Shown here: one piece after another, positions 36,478 to 49,080 of the stretch
How positions within the stretch are numbered: position 1 is the stretch's first letter
How the letters are laid out: each line of letters begins with the position of its first letter
DNA from: Aristolochia californica
Taxonomy: Eukaryota > Streptophyta > Magnoliopsida > Piperales > Aristolochiaceae
DNA length: 64,000 nucleotides
Assembly (NCBI GenBank): GCA_029961685.1
Contig: JARWKL010000009.1
Location: forward strand, 30,749,708-30,813,707
Reading direction: 5' to 3'
Position numbers and translations under genes: made by a program
The notes under the pieces: generated by a model
What the model saw: the letters and a program-made list of their open reading frames with translations, nothing else
Told to the model about the DNA's origin: nothing
The model's database searches: none

Positions 36478-38742
36478 CTAGGTGAATGGTGACGGTGGCA
36501 GGTCAACAGCTAGTGTGCCTTCTAATACCTTCACCACCTCTCCCATACCAGGTCTGAATCGTTCATCATCTTGCATACACCAAAATGCAAGTCTCAATGC
36601 TCGCTCTAATTCTTCTGTATTCGATCCGCCTTCAATGCGGGCATCCACCACCTTCCAGGCACACCCACTGGACCACTCATCATATGCCCACTGACAAGTA
36701 TCATCCGCCCCTACCCGTCCACTTATTAGAGAGATGATCATCTCCCCAAACATAGCAACATCTTTCTCGGCAGCCCTGACGTCTGAAGAGGTAACACCTC
36801 CTACAACTTTCCCTAGCCCAAACTCTGTCAATTTGGTTCCCATTTCTTCATCTAATAGAACATTTTGCAGTTTCAAGTTCCCATGATTCACGAATACCCT
36901 ACAGCCTGTATGCAAGTAGGTGATCGACTTTGCTTCTCCTACACATATCTCCATCCTCTTTCTCCATGTTAGCCTCTTGCTGAGTTTTGCATCTTCTAAC
37001 CATTTTGCAACCGATCCGTTCTTTGCATACTCGTAGACCAAATATCTATGCTCTGACTCACAACAGTAGGCTTCCAGCTTCACCAGATTTTTGTGGTGCA
37101 TGCTGCTGATGACTGAAACAGCACATCTGAACTGTTTTTCTTCAGTATCCACTCCAAATTGAGACTCCGTGAGATTTCTAATTACCACAGGCTGGTTGTC
37201 TGGCATGACACCTTTGAACATCTCAGGCCCAAGCTGGTTCTTGAAATTCTTGGTGATATCCTTGATTTCAGAGTAGGACAATGCAGTCAAACCTCTTGCA
37301 TTCAACTCCCTATAAGCTGAAATCCCTCTTTTCTCAATGAACTTTCGTCTTTTCCAGTAGAGACCGATTCCAATCTGAACCAAAACAAAAGCACATAATG
37401 TACCTGAGACTGCTGCAATTAAGCAGAACAAACAGAACCCCCTAGATTGTCTGTTCTCAGGATGTTGCAAGGAAGATACTGGAGGTGCAGGAAATTCGCC
37501 AGGAAATGCAGCCATGGGATCTAAGCAGACCTTCACATATGAGATTGAAGGAATACTGGGGTGCTCATGACCAGTGATGAAACGGGTCTGTTTGAACCGA
37601 CACTCACCCGTTCCATCACTCATTATAGTCACTGAGGAGCAAAGAGGATCCAGGAGGCAAGATTTCCTGCAATCTTCTAAACTCGATTGGTTGACTAAAT
37701 CATTTGGAGGATACAGTCCATACAAGAATGTGTGTTCGAGTGCAAACATGGTGAAACCAGAATTGCATTCCTGTCTGTAAGGTGCCAAACATTCTGAGTT
37801 TGAGTCATTTCTGGGCCGGAATGGGCACTTACAAAGTGTTGCTGCTGATTCGTTGAAGACACAAATACCACACAGCCCACAAGTAGCAAAAACATTGCAC
37901 TGGTTTTTGACAGCTTGCCATACAGGTCTCCATGACATGGAAGCTTCACTCCAGGAGTACATGCGAAGATTTCCATCCACATCTAGCCTGAGAAACCGAA
38001 ATATAACAGAAGTATCATTGTGATCTTCTGAAAAAATTGACAAAATGGGCCTTGAATTTTCATCTAGAACCTGCAGAGCTCCATTTTCTGTGAAGACAGC
38101 TCCTACGATTGTCTGAGAGGAGGGACCACTTTCCCAGAATGTAACAGAAGTCTCCCAACTGAGCTTCAAATAGCCAGTAGTATTGATTGACAGAGTATAG
38201 TAGCTTGAGATGTGGTTTCTGCTAGCAGCTCGGAGAGTCTGTGGAACCAACAACCTTTGCCCGGGGAGAAGGGTGTCTGATGGGGTCCCAAAGCTGTCCC
38301 ATACAATAGATTGATTTCTGTTCAGAAGGACAAGATTGCCATTATCCAGAAGGGATGCTGAAGCAACAGAGAGATGACTGGTATTACTGCTCCACACAGC
38401 AACACCCTTTGAAGAGTCAAAGAGAACAAGATCTCCCGCTGTAGTAAGATCGACATATGAATCGGAGCTCACAGAAACATCAGCTCCTGCAATCCAAACC
38501 TCTGTTTGCTCATGAAATGGGATTGAATCTGAATTGAACCGAATACCCAGATTGTACCCGTTCGTCTGGTCCAAGCGGTTGAAGAAGCCAAATGCAAAAT
38601 AGCCATTTGGTGACACCCAATAGTTGTTTTCCAGGACAGACATTTTGGACCCAACGAAAGCTTGAGCATCGACAAGAGAGTATAATAGACCCAGCAGAAA
38701 ACAGGGATATAAAAGTAAGAGAAGAACCCTACGTCTACACAT
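36478..38742 (-). CDS. SD3-1: G-type lectin receptor-like protein (SD3-1 type) with catalytically dead kinase
   Basis: Single-exon gene, 754 residues, close to Arabidopsis SD3-1. The layout is that of an S-domain receptor in the plasma membrane. Signal peptide ~1–26; B-type (G-type) lectin ~30–160; second β-prism region to ~280; Cys-rich EGF-like segment 282–318; PAN/apple domain ~326–406; transmembrane helix ~437–462 with a following KRRK stop-transfer; protein-kinase fold ~500–742. Kinase hallmarks are lost: the glycine loop reads LGPEMFKG (504–511), the ATP-binding Lys is Arg (VVIR, R522), the HRD loop reads HGN (N622 for Asp) and DFG reads EFG (E640). The frame is otherwise clean, so it is best seen as a pseudokinase receptor rather than a decaying gene. 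Ligand is unknown. Confidence 0.93.
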   Translation of the reverse strand: MCRRRVLLLLLYPCFLLGLLYSLVDAQAFVGSKMSVLENNYWVSPNGYFAFGFFNRLDQTNGYNLGIRFNSDSIPFHEQTEVWIAGADVSVSSDSYVDLTTAGDLVLFDSSKGVAVWSSNTSHLSVASASLLDNGNLVLLNRNQSIVWDSFGTPSDTLLPGQRLLVPQTLRAASRNHISSYYTLSINTTGYLKLSWETSVTFWESGPSSQTIVGAVFTENGALQVLDENSRPILSIFSEDHNDTSVIFRFLRLDVDGNLRMYSWSEASMSWRPVWQAVKNQCNVFATCGLCGICVFNESAATLCKCPFRPRNDSNSECLAPYRQECNSGFTMFALEHTFLYGLYPPNDLVNQSSLEDCRKSCLLDPLCSSVTIMSDGTGECRFKQTRFITGHEHPSIPSISYVKVCLDPMAAFPGEFPAPPVSSLQHPENRQSRGFCLFCLIAAVSGTLCAFVLVQIGIGLYWKRRKFIEKRGISAYRELNARGLTALSYSEIKDITKNFKNQLGPEMFKGVMPDNQPVVIRNLTESQFGVDTEEKQFRCAVSVISSMHHKNLVKLEAYCCESEHRYLVYEYAKNGSVAKWLEDAKLSKRLTWRKRMEICVGEAKSITYLHTGCRVFVNHGNLKLQNVLLDEEMGTKLTEFGLGKVVGGVTSSDVRAAEKDVAMFGEMIISLISGRVGADDTCQWAYDEWSSGCAWKVVDARIEGGSNTEELERALRLAFWCMQDDERFRPGMGEVVKVLEGTLAVDLPPSPFT

Positions 38743-41700
38743 CTCAGGCTATCATATGAAGCGGCGGAAGCAGGAATGAGAAGATAAGACCCAACCTCCT
38801 CCAAGCTCTTGGATCGAATCACTAAGTCAGGCCTCTGGAGGACTACTTCCTGAATCACCAAGGATCTTTTTAATTAAAAACAAGCAAAACTTGGAACATG
38901 GGCTTTTAAACAAATTCAAGAACTGCTGCATTCATCTTCTGAAGAAAGAAAAGAGTCAAAGATGAAGAAGTTCGTTTATGGCAGCCAGAACGTGACCACA
39001 TCCCTCTCTAGAAAATGTTACACATGGTGACGAATCAGAAAACCGGCATGGACCAATTTGAGTAGATGACTTCGATAAAGAATGAAAATACTGTACCAAA
39101 ACTAGTGAATTTATATGGAATGCAAACATGGTGTAAGATAAAACCCTCTTCAAATAAGGAACTCTGGTGAAGATGGCAGTAGTTGCTTCCAATCTGGAAA
39201 GTAAGATTTCAAAAGTGAAAATAGTGTAATAACGACCGAGTCGGTAAACTTTAGGTACAAGTTCGGCCGGTCTCGCAAGGTGGAGACTATCTGTTAGAGA
39301 GATTCATAGGTTACTCCTGTACGGAATTAGATAAGGGAAGATTAAAGTGCAAGCAGCAGAAAAATTCGTATTGAATCAACAAAAACCTAGAGCTCATAAA
39401 CTCGCTTCCATGTTTTTGCCAAACACGGCACAAAGGAATGGTCGAAAGACAGAAACCTCAAATTTTTTAAAACTGCTAGAGAGAGAGTTAAAAAGAAAGG
39501 ACTTTGAAAAGTAGAGCAAGGGAGGAAAAAGCTTTAAAAAGCAAAAGCAATCGGAGAAAGGTTTTCAAAATAAGAAGGCAGAAGAAGGCTATAATGTAAC
39601 TACAGACCCAAAATTCGGAAGAAATTCGATAAAAAAAAAAGGAGCTTAGAAGAAATCAAGGAGGTAAAACCTACCCAAATCAAACCACCAAAATGCAGGA
39701 GAAAATAACTCATGCAAGAGACATACCTCAAGTTTTCACGACGAGGCGCAACATTTCCTTTATCAAGAGCACCAATAATGCAAAGGAAGATGATGCTGGG
39801 CCTCTTCAAACTCTCACGGGAAGAGAGAAGATTACAAGAAGCTCAGGCTTTTTGAAGAGATATTTGGACCAGACAACGAGAGGAGAATAGTCGTTTTGAC
39901 GAGCTTTAAGCCGAGAATCAGATGGGGCCGCGATTCCGACTTCCCGCCGTCGAGATGTGGCAGAAACCCGGCCGCTCCTTCTATGTAAAAAGGGCCCATT
40001 TCATTTTGGCCTCGCCACTCAACCACTTCTGTCACTGATCTGTTGCTCCGAACTAACTCCAAAGAGTATCGAGAGTTACAAATTGACCTGCAGTGTCAAT
40101 GATCTCTAGCTCCAGATTTCAATCTCCAAAGGGTATATGGAGTAACAAAATCGACCAGCAGAGCCTTACGGCTACAGTAGCGTTGCCGGTCTTTCTCTCT
40201 CTCGCTTGGTTCCACGTTGGCATCTGTACCAGTATCCCTGACAGAGGTGAAACGAGACTCCCTAGTTACCGAACATGAATTCCATCTAAAATCGTTCACA
40301 ACAAAGGGGGAAAAAAAGTTCCAATTGAAGTCAAAAGTACCGATCACATAGCCATCACATCGGTACTTGTTTCTCTGTTGACGTAACAAAATATTCCAGC
40401 AGCCATTCATGTTAATGGGTTCTTGTACGCCATTGAAAACAAACGATGACTTCAATACTACATATCCTTCTATATTTTCTGGGGTTCAAGCGTTTAATTT
40501 GCAGATGAATTGAAAATATTAAAACAAGAACAGGTAGAGCTATCAGTGCGTTTGCTGGCGGCAATTTCTTAATCTTCGCCATATTATCATTAGGCAGACT
40601 TTGCTCGCCGCAGGCCAGGCAAATTCTAAGTTCTAACCAAGTACTCAACGTTGAATATCGACTGCAAAGATGGTCAGTTAAGCTTTCGACTTTTGGACTC
40701 GCAGGTGGCTTGATTTTTTTTACCTACTGAGACAGAGATGACCTACGTAGCCAACCACTTTTGACTATTGACACTTCAGGGTTCCGGCTTTGTTTATCGT
40801 CGGCGAGAAAGGGGGAAAAGGCATTAAGGGAGCCCAGAAAAGGAACATAAGAAGAGATGAGACTCGTTTACGGCCATTAAAATACTGGATTTCTGAATTA
40901 GGAGTATCCAATTGTAAACCCAGATCAGAAAGCTCTGTTCCAAAAGTACGTGAGTGAAAAACTAATGGAAGATTGCAAGTGTAGTGGGATATGTGAAAAG
41001 GGGAAGGCCGAAAGTCTACAGTTTCAGGTGACAATAGCTTGGCATTTCGATGCGTATGAGGGAGTGGGAGGGCCCGAGGGCCTTCAGACAGTACTCCACT
41101 AACAAAAGTAGCTAAAGAAGACGATAGGTTATCATATTCCCACTGAATATGATTGCAATAATAATGCATCTAAAGCTTCACGCGCTACTCGGATGCTATC
41201 AAGGAAGCATATTATAAGAGTGTCATCCAGCTTTCCTGGCCTCATCTTCATTCACCATATGATATATTTCAGAGAAAAGCGGCTGCGCGAACATTAAGAA
41301 TCCAAGGAGAATCAATTCTCGATCAATCACGAAGGATGGAGCGTATAACAGGGTGACGGGTGAAAATGCAGAAGAAGAGAAGCATATGAATATAAAGAGA
41401 TTTTCACACTTTTTCAAAATTTTCATCTGTTCTCTGTTCAAAGTTTCAAACTTTGCAGTCTCGCCCTTCCTGGGTTTGTCTCCACGGCCTGAGCTCCCAT
41501 TACGACTACAGATGTCACCTCATCTTAGTTTCAGGTTCTTACTCCACCAAGTCCTGGAGAAGAACCTTCTACGGCATTTTCCGTTTCCATATCAAGCACC
41601 ATTCAAGTTTAGATGTTTCATGTTCAAATGTCGCAGCAGTAAATAAGAACTTGCATGCAGTGATCCGGAATATTTTGTGCCTTCCTCCACCAGTCCCTTG

Positions 41701-42672
41701 AACCCATGATATCAGGTCCAACAGAGATAATTTTTGAATTCTAAGGCTCTGCATTAATTTGCTAAAACCCAGAAAATTTCTCCACCCAAGTTTATGTTCA
41801 TCAAATAATTTGTAGTTCAGGTCACAAGCAGTGACCAGAACAGAACAATACATACGAAAAGAATAGGGATAAAGAGCCAAATAGATTTTATCTTGTACAG
41901 TAAATGGGTAGTAGAAAATGTAACTGAAGCAAGCTTGACAGTGCAACCCACAGGCATGATATAAAAAAATTATGAGATAACAGAGAGCAGGAATTTGTGA
42001 TATGTCTAGCAGTTTTTGAGTTCAGTTACAAGAAAAAATAAGATGACATGACAGTGATTTCCCCCCCAGAAATGGAATAATTGATGTAATGGTTTCACGA
42101 AGCAGTTATCATTCCCTAGAGGTTACTCATCCCCTACTCATCAAGTTCATGTTTTATTGGCTTAACAACAAAGGGGTTCATCATATACATGAAAAGATAG
42201 GCCTCTTTTGTTGTTTACAAGAGAGAATTTGTTTGGTGATATATGCTTCTGTTCCCTGTTTACCACATTCTGCTGTCCATAATGCAGAGAATTTGAAAGA
42301 TAGGCCTCTTTTGTTGTTTACTGGAGCTTTTGAAGGGGGAATAAAATAAAAAGTTTACAAAATTGTTCTCCCCCTGACAAGAACACCAACTAGTGAGGTA
42401 TCATCTGTATCAATGTGATGGAAGTTACATGTCTCCGCACTATTTATGAAGACAGAACCAGAAGATAAAGAGAGAAATCAGCTGTACACAAAGAAAGACT
42501 AAATCTAATAAAATTAAATGCAGATATAAATTCTTATCTTTTTAGGATAACGAAAATAGAAAAAGAGATAAAGAAGTGAAAAAACTTGAATTATCATATG
42601 CCAAATTCATGTCTAATTTCAGCCACTAACTAAATAAGCAAAAAAACAACTCAAATTCAACAAGGAGAAAGA
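38743..42672. other. Intergenic region, no supported genes
   Basis: Right of 38.74 kb lies the leader and promoter of the lectin receptor. From 39.2 to 42.6 kb only short, overlapping frames exist. The phrase 'gataggcctcttttgttgttta' type repeat (about 42197 and 42299) is a short direct repeat. The left end of the hnRNP gene's 3' region lies near 42.4–42.67 kb. Confidence 0.4.
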
Positions 42673-43437
42673 CTAGGACCATACATTCTCAAGATTACAA
42701 AGTTGCCTCTTCTCATCCAGTGATGAAGGGAAAAGCTCAATATAGCGACTCCCCAGTGTCATTCTATCCTTCACCATTGCAGCCCTCGATTGTTCTGCAT
42801 TTTCAAACTCCACAAACGCTTCCCCAGAAGGCCTTCCGTCAGAATTTACCACAATATGAATGCTATCCTCTGAAATCTCAAAATCCTTGAAAAATTCTAA
42901 AATATCATCCTTTCCTGCTGAAAAGGGAAGCCCTCTCAATCGCAAGACTCCTGTATGTGCAGCTTCTTCCTTCCCTTCATCATAAGACCTTGCCCGTGAA
43001 ACACCTCTCTTGGGGGAACCACCTCTCAATTCTGCTACCTCATTAGCCACTGCTTGATAATATTCTTGCTTTTTGCTCCGGAAGACCTCGATATATCTCC
43101 GACCCATGTTTTGTCTATTTCTCTGAAGGGCATAATCTACTTGAAGAGGGAAGCCAAGAACACAAAATGCCTTCCCACTGAATCTGCCATTTTTGTGAGT
43201 GAAAAGAACATCTAGTATGTCAAGGCCATGGAAGAAGTCAACCACATCATCTACTGTGCAGTCAAAAGGGAGTCCACGTAAACGAACAACCGGGAAGGGA
43301 GGGGGCTGAGTCATATATGAATATGAAGAAGCATTGTACATGAGATTAGCACCCAGAGGACCCCCATAAAATGACTGGTTGGAGTCAACTAATCGCTGTC
43401 GTTTAGAACCCAATTCACGCCCATCACCTCTGTCCAT
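42673..43437 (-). CDS. hnRNP H/F (GRSF/ESRP)-type RNA-binding protein, two RRMs
   Basis: An open frame of 254 residues. RRM1 spans 49–121 (RNP-like VVRLRGLPFDC, GKAFCVLGF) and RRM2 163–237 (VLRLRGLPFSA, GEAFVEF). The RLRGLPF signature without the usual aromatic RNP residues marks quasi-RRMs of the hnRNP F/H and epithelial-splicing-regulator group, which bind G-rich RNA and affect splicing. The linker (130–162) is Arg/Ser-rich. Conservation ends at IELFPSSLDE (233–242). The last dozen residues look like read-through. The true gene probably splices out near 42685 (GAAT|GTATGG) or 42695 to one or more further exons that I could not locate, so the stop at 42673 is provisional. It resembles Arabidopsis At5g66010. 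Confidence 0.85.
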   Translation of the reverse strand: MDRGDGRELGSKRQRLVDSNQSFYGGPLGANLMYNASSYSYMTQPPPFPVVRLRGLPFDCTVDDVVDFFHGLDILDVLFTHKNGRFSGKAFCVLGFPLQVDYALQRNRQNMGRRYIEVFRSKKQEYYQAVANEVAELRGGSPKRGVSRARSYDEGKEEAAHTGVLRLRGLPFSAGKDDILEFFKDFEISEDSIHIVVNSDGRPSGEAFVEFENAEQSRAAMVKDRMTLGSRYIELFPSSLDEKRQLCNLENVWS

Positions 43438-44560
43438 GTACTTCCTTCAGTTCCCCAGAAACCCATAAAAGCAACCCACCCGTTAATAACACTTGAAGAT
43501 TACCCACAAAAGGCAAAGAGCCCTGTTTCTCTGTTATATTATGAGATCTTTGAATAACAAGAGAAAAAAATTGACAGAAAGAGAAACAGATGATCATGAA
43601 AGACCCCTTTTGGGAATTTAAAGCATGATCCTCCATACAGCGTATTGGGAATTCCATGTTTTAAGAAAATAGCCATCAATGCAAGAGTGAATTATGAGGG
43701 CTCAAAACAAAGAAACCACAAGTCATATTATAGTTCGAATCTTTCGTGGACTGAGAGGAAACTGAAAATTGAGGTTCTCTAATATATAGTCTATGTCGAA
43801 ACAAAAAACTGCAACGTTCTCGCCTGGAACGGAAAAGTATAGCACCCGGGAAACTGAATCAAGCGGGTTTTACATTCAAATATCAAGAGTGCAATTTGCA
43901 GCTGCAAAAATGAAAACAATAATTTCGTACAAAACATGCGAAAGTAGTCAATGAGCTGGCTGATATTGTCAAAACCCCATATGGACTTAAACAGAGGCGT
44001 TCGATGCGAAATGTAAGAGGATACAAGTAGTCTTTCGATTAATAGTAATAGACAAAAAACTTCGAAGCCAGAACTTCTGCAATTACGTATTGGCTAAGAG
44101 GAAACAAGTTTCAATTGCTGCGAAACTCTCATCATAGCTATAAGATGAAGATGGATATTGAGAACTACCAGATCTATGAAAAATAAATACATGAATTCCC
44201 AACAACCCGATTTAAAAACTTACAGCCGAATTGAATGAAGAACCTAAAGTAGAAGAAACCCTCTTACCCTCTAGCGAACATTTACCCTCTTCTGCCCCGT
44301 TCTGCCTTCGAGAAATTACGAAGAACCAAACTAAAACGAAACAAAAGCCAAAAAAAGATTTTTCTTCGAACTTCCAGGTACGGTGCGTTTGTGCGAGTGT
44401 AGAGGTAGCGAGGAAACCGGGTCGGGGTTTAGACTTCGGTGTAGGTTCTTCACAACCTCAACCCACCCAGGCAGGTCGGATTCGGATTAGGGTTCGCGAC
44501 TCAATAAATAGGAAGCCCAGTCGTGGAACCCAAAATATCTGAGTCGACATGGGAGATGAG
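43438..44560 (-). promoter_or_regulatory. Probable leader, leader intron and promoter of the hnRNP gene
   Basis: On the minus strand a CT|GTAAG donor near 44222 fits a first untranslated exon at about 44.22–44.5 kb, spliced toward the coding exon. A TATA-like TATTTATTG lies near 44502–44510, and AACCCTAA near 44486–44493 supports a housekeeping promoter. The acceptor was not identified. Confidence 0.35.
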
Positions 44561-47500
44561 GTGACTCGCCAAGTAGCTAACTTGACCAGGCTACAGATTA
44601 TGAATAGTCGAAGATGGAAATTAAAACATTTCAGACTCTTTACTCTACAGTCACAAAAAAGGATATTGAAGCCTTAAAAACGCACCACCTGTTTTCTTCC
44701 TGTAAGTAATAGTGCGTTCATCATCTGAATCACTGCGATTTCTCTCCCTAAAAAAATGAAATTGAGCGAGCTTCTACCAACAAATATATACTCTGGCATT
44801 TTGCCAGGAAAGATGTAGCTCCTACGAAGAAAAAACATGGTCCAGTCAATACCTCTTTCTTTTGTGCTTCTCCTTTTCTTCCTGTTTCTCCTTCAGACTT
44901 TTGTCCATGAGCTTTTCTGCACATCTGCAAGAGCATAAAGGACAGCTAGAATCTCAATGCCAGAGTGATACATCAACTACAAGGTTAGTGGTTGGGATGT
45001 CATGCTACACATCACAGACCCATTAACAGAACTTGCTTTTAATGCTTTAATGGCGTGCCTATAGTGGTTATTTGTATTAAATTAGTTAAGAACAGTAAAA
45101 ACTACTTCCTGCATGCTCAGCATGACAAATTCAGTAAATTTCCCAATGATTTAGGGTTTAGGATTTCAAAAATTTAAAGAAAGTTCTATATTTCTTCTTT
45201 TCCATTCACCAACTGAGAACACCTCTAGCTTGATCCCATGTAATCCAGAAGCAGACTAGTGTCACTTTCACAATCAAATGGATGAGACAAACAGGGTCAT
45301 CTTCTAATCAACAGCTTATAGGCTCATGCTCTGATATCACTTGAGAGTGGATTTATGCATCTTTCAAATAAAAGTGACACTAGGATGATTTCAGCAGGAT
45401 TGCATGGAAAGACCTGCTCCTCAGGTGGCACTGGAGTCCCCTGAGGCAACTACAGGACCAAGGTCCAGTTTCTGGTTCTGCAGAGTTCAATTGATTCTGG
45501 AATCTGATATGCCCACATTCTCAGAATAGATTTGGAGTATGGTATGCTAGCCACTTTTCATTCTCAACTAGTCTGCCTATCCAAGCAAGCATTAGGTGGT
45601 AAGATCGGAAATCAGATGCACATGCACCTAACAATAAGGTCACTGAGAAGGCACTCAATGGTGGGAATTGGTGTGTACCAGTATACCATCGGCTCACATC
45701 ATATTGTGCTGGATTTTTAGGTGCCCAACATGGCACATATTCCTGGTGCAGAATTTTTTTTATTGCTTTCACTTCCAATCTATGAGTTCATCTATCTTGA
45801 TTTCAAATTTCTCAAGAGACTAAATGTTGTCACTTTTAAGGAATCAAATCTTTGCAAATTTGAATGTTTCACATATATGTTCAACCTTTTGCACTTCTGT
45901 GTTCGTTTTCCTTTTCAAGTACCAATGGAAAAGTCCTATCTTCAATTAATTTACCAAACCTGATACACAAAAATATCAAAGACAGCTCCACTAGACAAGG
46001 ATGAGATCATGACAAGAAGCAACATACCTCTTGCAAGCAATAAGTTTCACAAGCACCTGTTGTTTTCACCTGTTTCAAAATAGCAGAAATTCACCTGTGA
46101 GAAGCAAGAACATGATATACAGAATGGTGACAAAGAATGTCAAATGCAGGTCATTGGCAAATAAGATGCCATATTACCAAGGAGATGCAGATTGCTCCTG
46201 GACAACAGTTTTTCACTTTCTCCTTCGCAAAGTTATGTGGTTATGAGACGATCTGACAGTAAATCATGTTATAAAAGGGCACGACCACAGTTTAACTACC
46301 CCTTACCACTTTTTACCAACCAGCTTAATACTTTATAAATATCACACAAAGAAGAGAGAGAGAGAGTATAACCATTAGGACAAACTAAGAGCAAGAACTT
46401 CTACACAGTCAACAAATCAAAATAGAAAAAGACAAGAGCAAATATACTTTGTTTGAAGTTGACAATGGGAAAATCCAAAGGGGCAGGAAACCTGTAGAGT
46501 GGCCAGGTCAGGTCAAACCGCTTCAAACCAGGTTAAATCACCAGGTTCACCAGAATGATATACTAATTGAAATAAGAGTAGAAAAACTTGCACTACCATA
46601 TTTATTACTTAGAGATCCTGGGAAAAAAGCTGTTTTACCTTCACCTTTGGAATCTAGAGTCTTAGGTAAATCTGACCCAGACTACATTCCATGTTAATTG
46701 TTCATGTCCTATGGTTCAAAATGTTCTACTCCAACTGTCAATTTGATGCAAACCACCTTTGTTGTACTGGGGAACAGAAGTAAATGCTAACTGATGAAGA
46801 AACCTGACCCATTTATATGTCAAACATACGAAAGGCAGTAGAGTAAGAAGATCACCTGATGGAAAAGACCTGAAATCTTCTTTTATTCTCAAATCTTCTT
46901 TCAGGAACTGACCTGAAATCTTCTTTGATTCTCAAATCTTCTTTCAGGATCTGACCTGAAATCTTCTTTCATTCTCAAATTTCCTGTTGGTTATGCTTCA
47001 ATCTATACCGATACGGATTCAGTCCTCAGATTTTCCCTTTCTCTTCAGCTCTTGTCTCTATAAAACCTATTATCCTTAAGGACTTAACAATACAACTTTC
47101 AGAAAATCAACTCAATAAGTTTCTGGAGATTTCTGGACTCATAGGAATCTATTCGATGGTAAGATCGACTCCTTTTTCCTTTTAGAATGATTGAATCTGT
47201 TTATCTAACTTGCAAGTTTTCACCCATCTGTAATGATTTCCCTGTTCCTGACTTTTGCCTTCTCCTTTGTTAGATTACAACAGGGATCAATTCAAGAGAT
47301 CTTTTGTTTCTTGGTGTGTTCTAATTCAAGATTGTAGTCTAGGAAGTCCCAGTTTAGTCTATCAAACACTTTATCCTTGTCTAGTTTAAACACTAATCCC
47401 TGTAGGCCCCTTCTTGACAAGATGAACCCTTAACATGATCCAAAGCAAGTCCTACATCAACGTGTGTAAGGGTCGGATCAAAAGCTTTTTGATAAAATGT

Positions 47501-49080
47501 GAATCAGATTCAATATTTAAGAGAGAGGGAATAGAGCTCAGAAGAAACAGAAGAGGAGGAAAATAAAAGAGAGGAGTACAGTAGAAGAATAAGAGAAGAT
47601 GCTTTCGAGCTGAAGAGAAATACTGTTGAAATTACTGATACTTCAGACCTCTCCTTTCTTTTATAAGAGGACCCATGTTAGCTAGTTATGTCCCACCTAA
47701 GGACGTGTGTAGGACACTGGGAACTGTTCATCATCCTCTTGCTCTAGGACACTGGGGATCCATGATTAGATTAAGTTTTCTTTAATACTATTTAACAGCT
47801 TAATAGTATAAGTTAGCTCAGTGGCCATATGGGTTTTCCTTAGGGTATGTTTGAAACCCATAAAAAATAAAAGAAAATAAAAATTTAATTATTATTATTC
47901 CAAAAAATAATAAAAGTTATGCAAACTTCCATATTTAAAAAATATGAGGAATATTTTTTATTAACACCATATATTTAGAATTATTTAATATATAAAAATA
48001 AATTTAAATTATTTAATATTATTAAAAAGTAAATTTATTCAATTATCTTTTTAAAAGTTTTAAGTATTTACAAATTTTGTGTTATTCTGTACAATTTTAA
48101 AAAATAAAATTATTACAAAAGAGGGTTGACCCACCTCTGTGTCTTCCTCCTTGACTGTTAAAAATTGGAATTTACCATCCACTACGCCATGGAGGACATG
48201 CAGCCGTGCAAATTCCTCTACATGGACCTATCATGTATCACCTATCACCTAAGCCAATCCTGTTGGGACGTGGACGGTGGAAACTGGAACGTAATCCGTC
48301 CACCCCCCACCCGTCGCCTCAACAACCAAACTGCCGTCCATTTCTCGCCCGGAGAGACGTGTAGGCTCGCCCTAGGCCTTTACAGATGCTGGCGTATAGC
48401 AGTAACGTCGCTCCGAGATCTCGACCACTCTTAGTCTTACAGTTAATGCAACTCTCCTGCCGCTGTCGGCCTCCGACAAACACCGACCACCATTGCTCCG
48501 CTCCTTTCCCCTCACCGATATCTGAATTTATTGCTCCACGACAAATCTCTCAGTCTCAGATACACTAGACAAAAATGAAAATTTACAGGAATTACGATAC
48601 GGAATATATTAATACCTAACAAGACGAGAGAAAGGAGTTGGGTCCACTCCGTCATCTGTTTTTCCCATTCCCGCGCCTCGCCGTGTCCCAGGTGAACGAC
48701 GCATGTGATGGGTCGCGATCGGATCGCTCTGAAGTCCTGTTTTAATGGTCTTGAGAAATGAGATTACGCGAGGGTGGTGACGATTGACGGACCGACCCGG
48801 GTTTAAAGGCTGACTGATGGGGGAGGCGCGAGCTGGGGCGAGAAGCAAAGAGGAGCAGAGGCGGCGCTGACGACAATGACCCCATACCTGCTCAATTTAT
48901 TCATTTCATGTCGCACGGGTGGGGTTACAGGATTCTACTGCTGTCAATCCATCTGAACCCCGTCCCTCCCTCTCGCTTGCGCTCACCCGATGACTCGAGA
49001 AGCGTAAAGTAATATTTCTCTCTCCTCGCCACCCGGGATCCTATGTTTAATCCAGCTCTCTTGCCCTGTTTTAGCCTTTG
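44561..49080. other. Long intergenic region
   Basis: No supported genes. A TATA-like CTCTATAAAACC lies near 47054–47065, followed about 95 bases later by an ATG|GTAAG donor-like site at 47157–47164; this could be an isolated promoter and first exon, but no downstream coding exon is visible. 47.85–48.12 kb is AT-rich. 48.1–48.9 kb has open frames on both strands without family features. Confidence 0.35.
46867..46980. repeat. 43-bp tandem repeat
   Basis: Units begin at 46867, 46910 and 46953 with GACCTGAAATC; the third is partial. Units differ at only a few positions. Confidence 0.9.

Noticed and set aside
48165..48848. Frames of 89 and 79 codons on either strand
   Set aside because: No recognisable domain, atypical composition, probably upstream DNA of the SMR gene; a real small gene cannot be excluded without transcripts.
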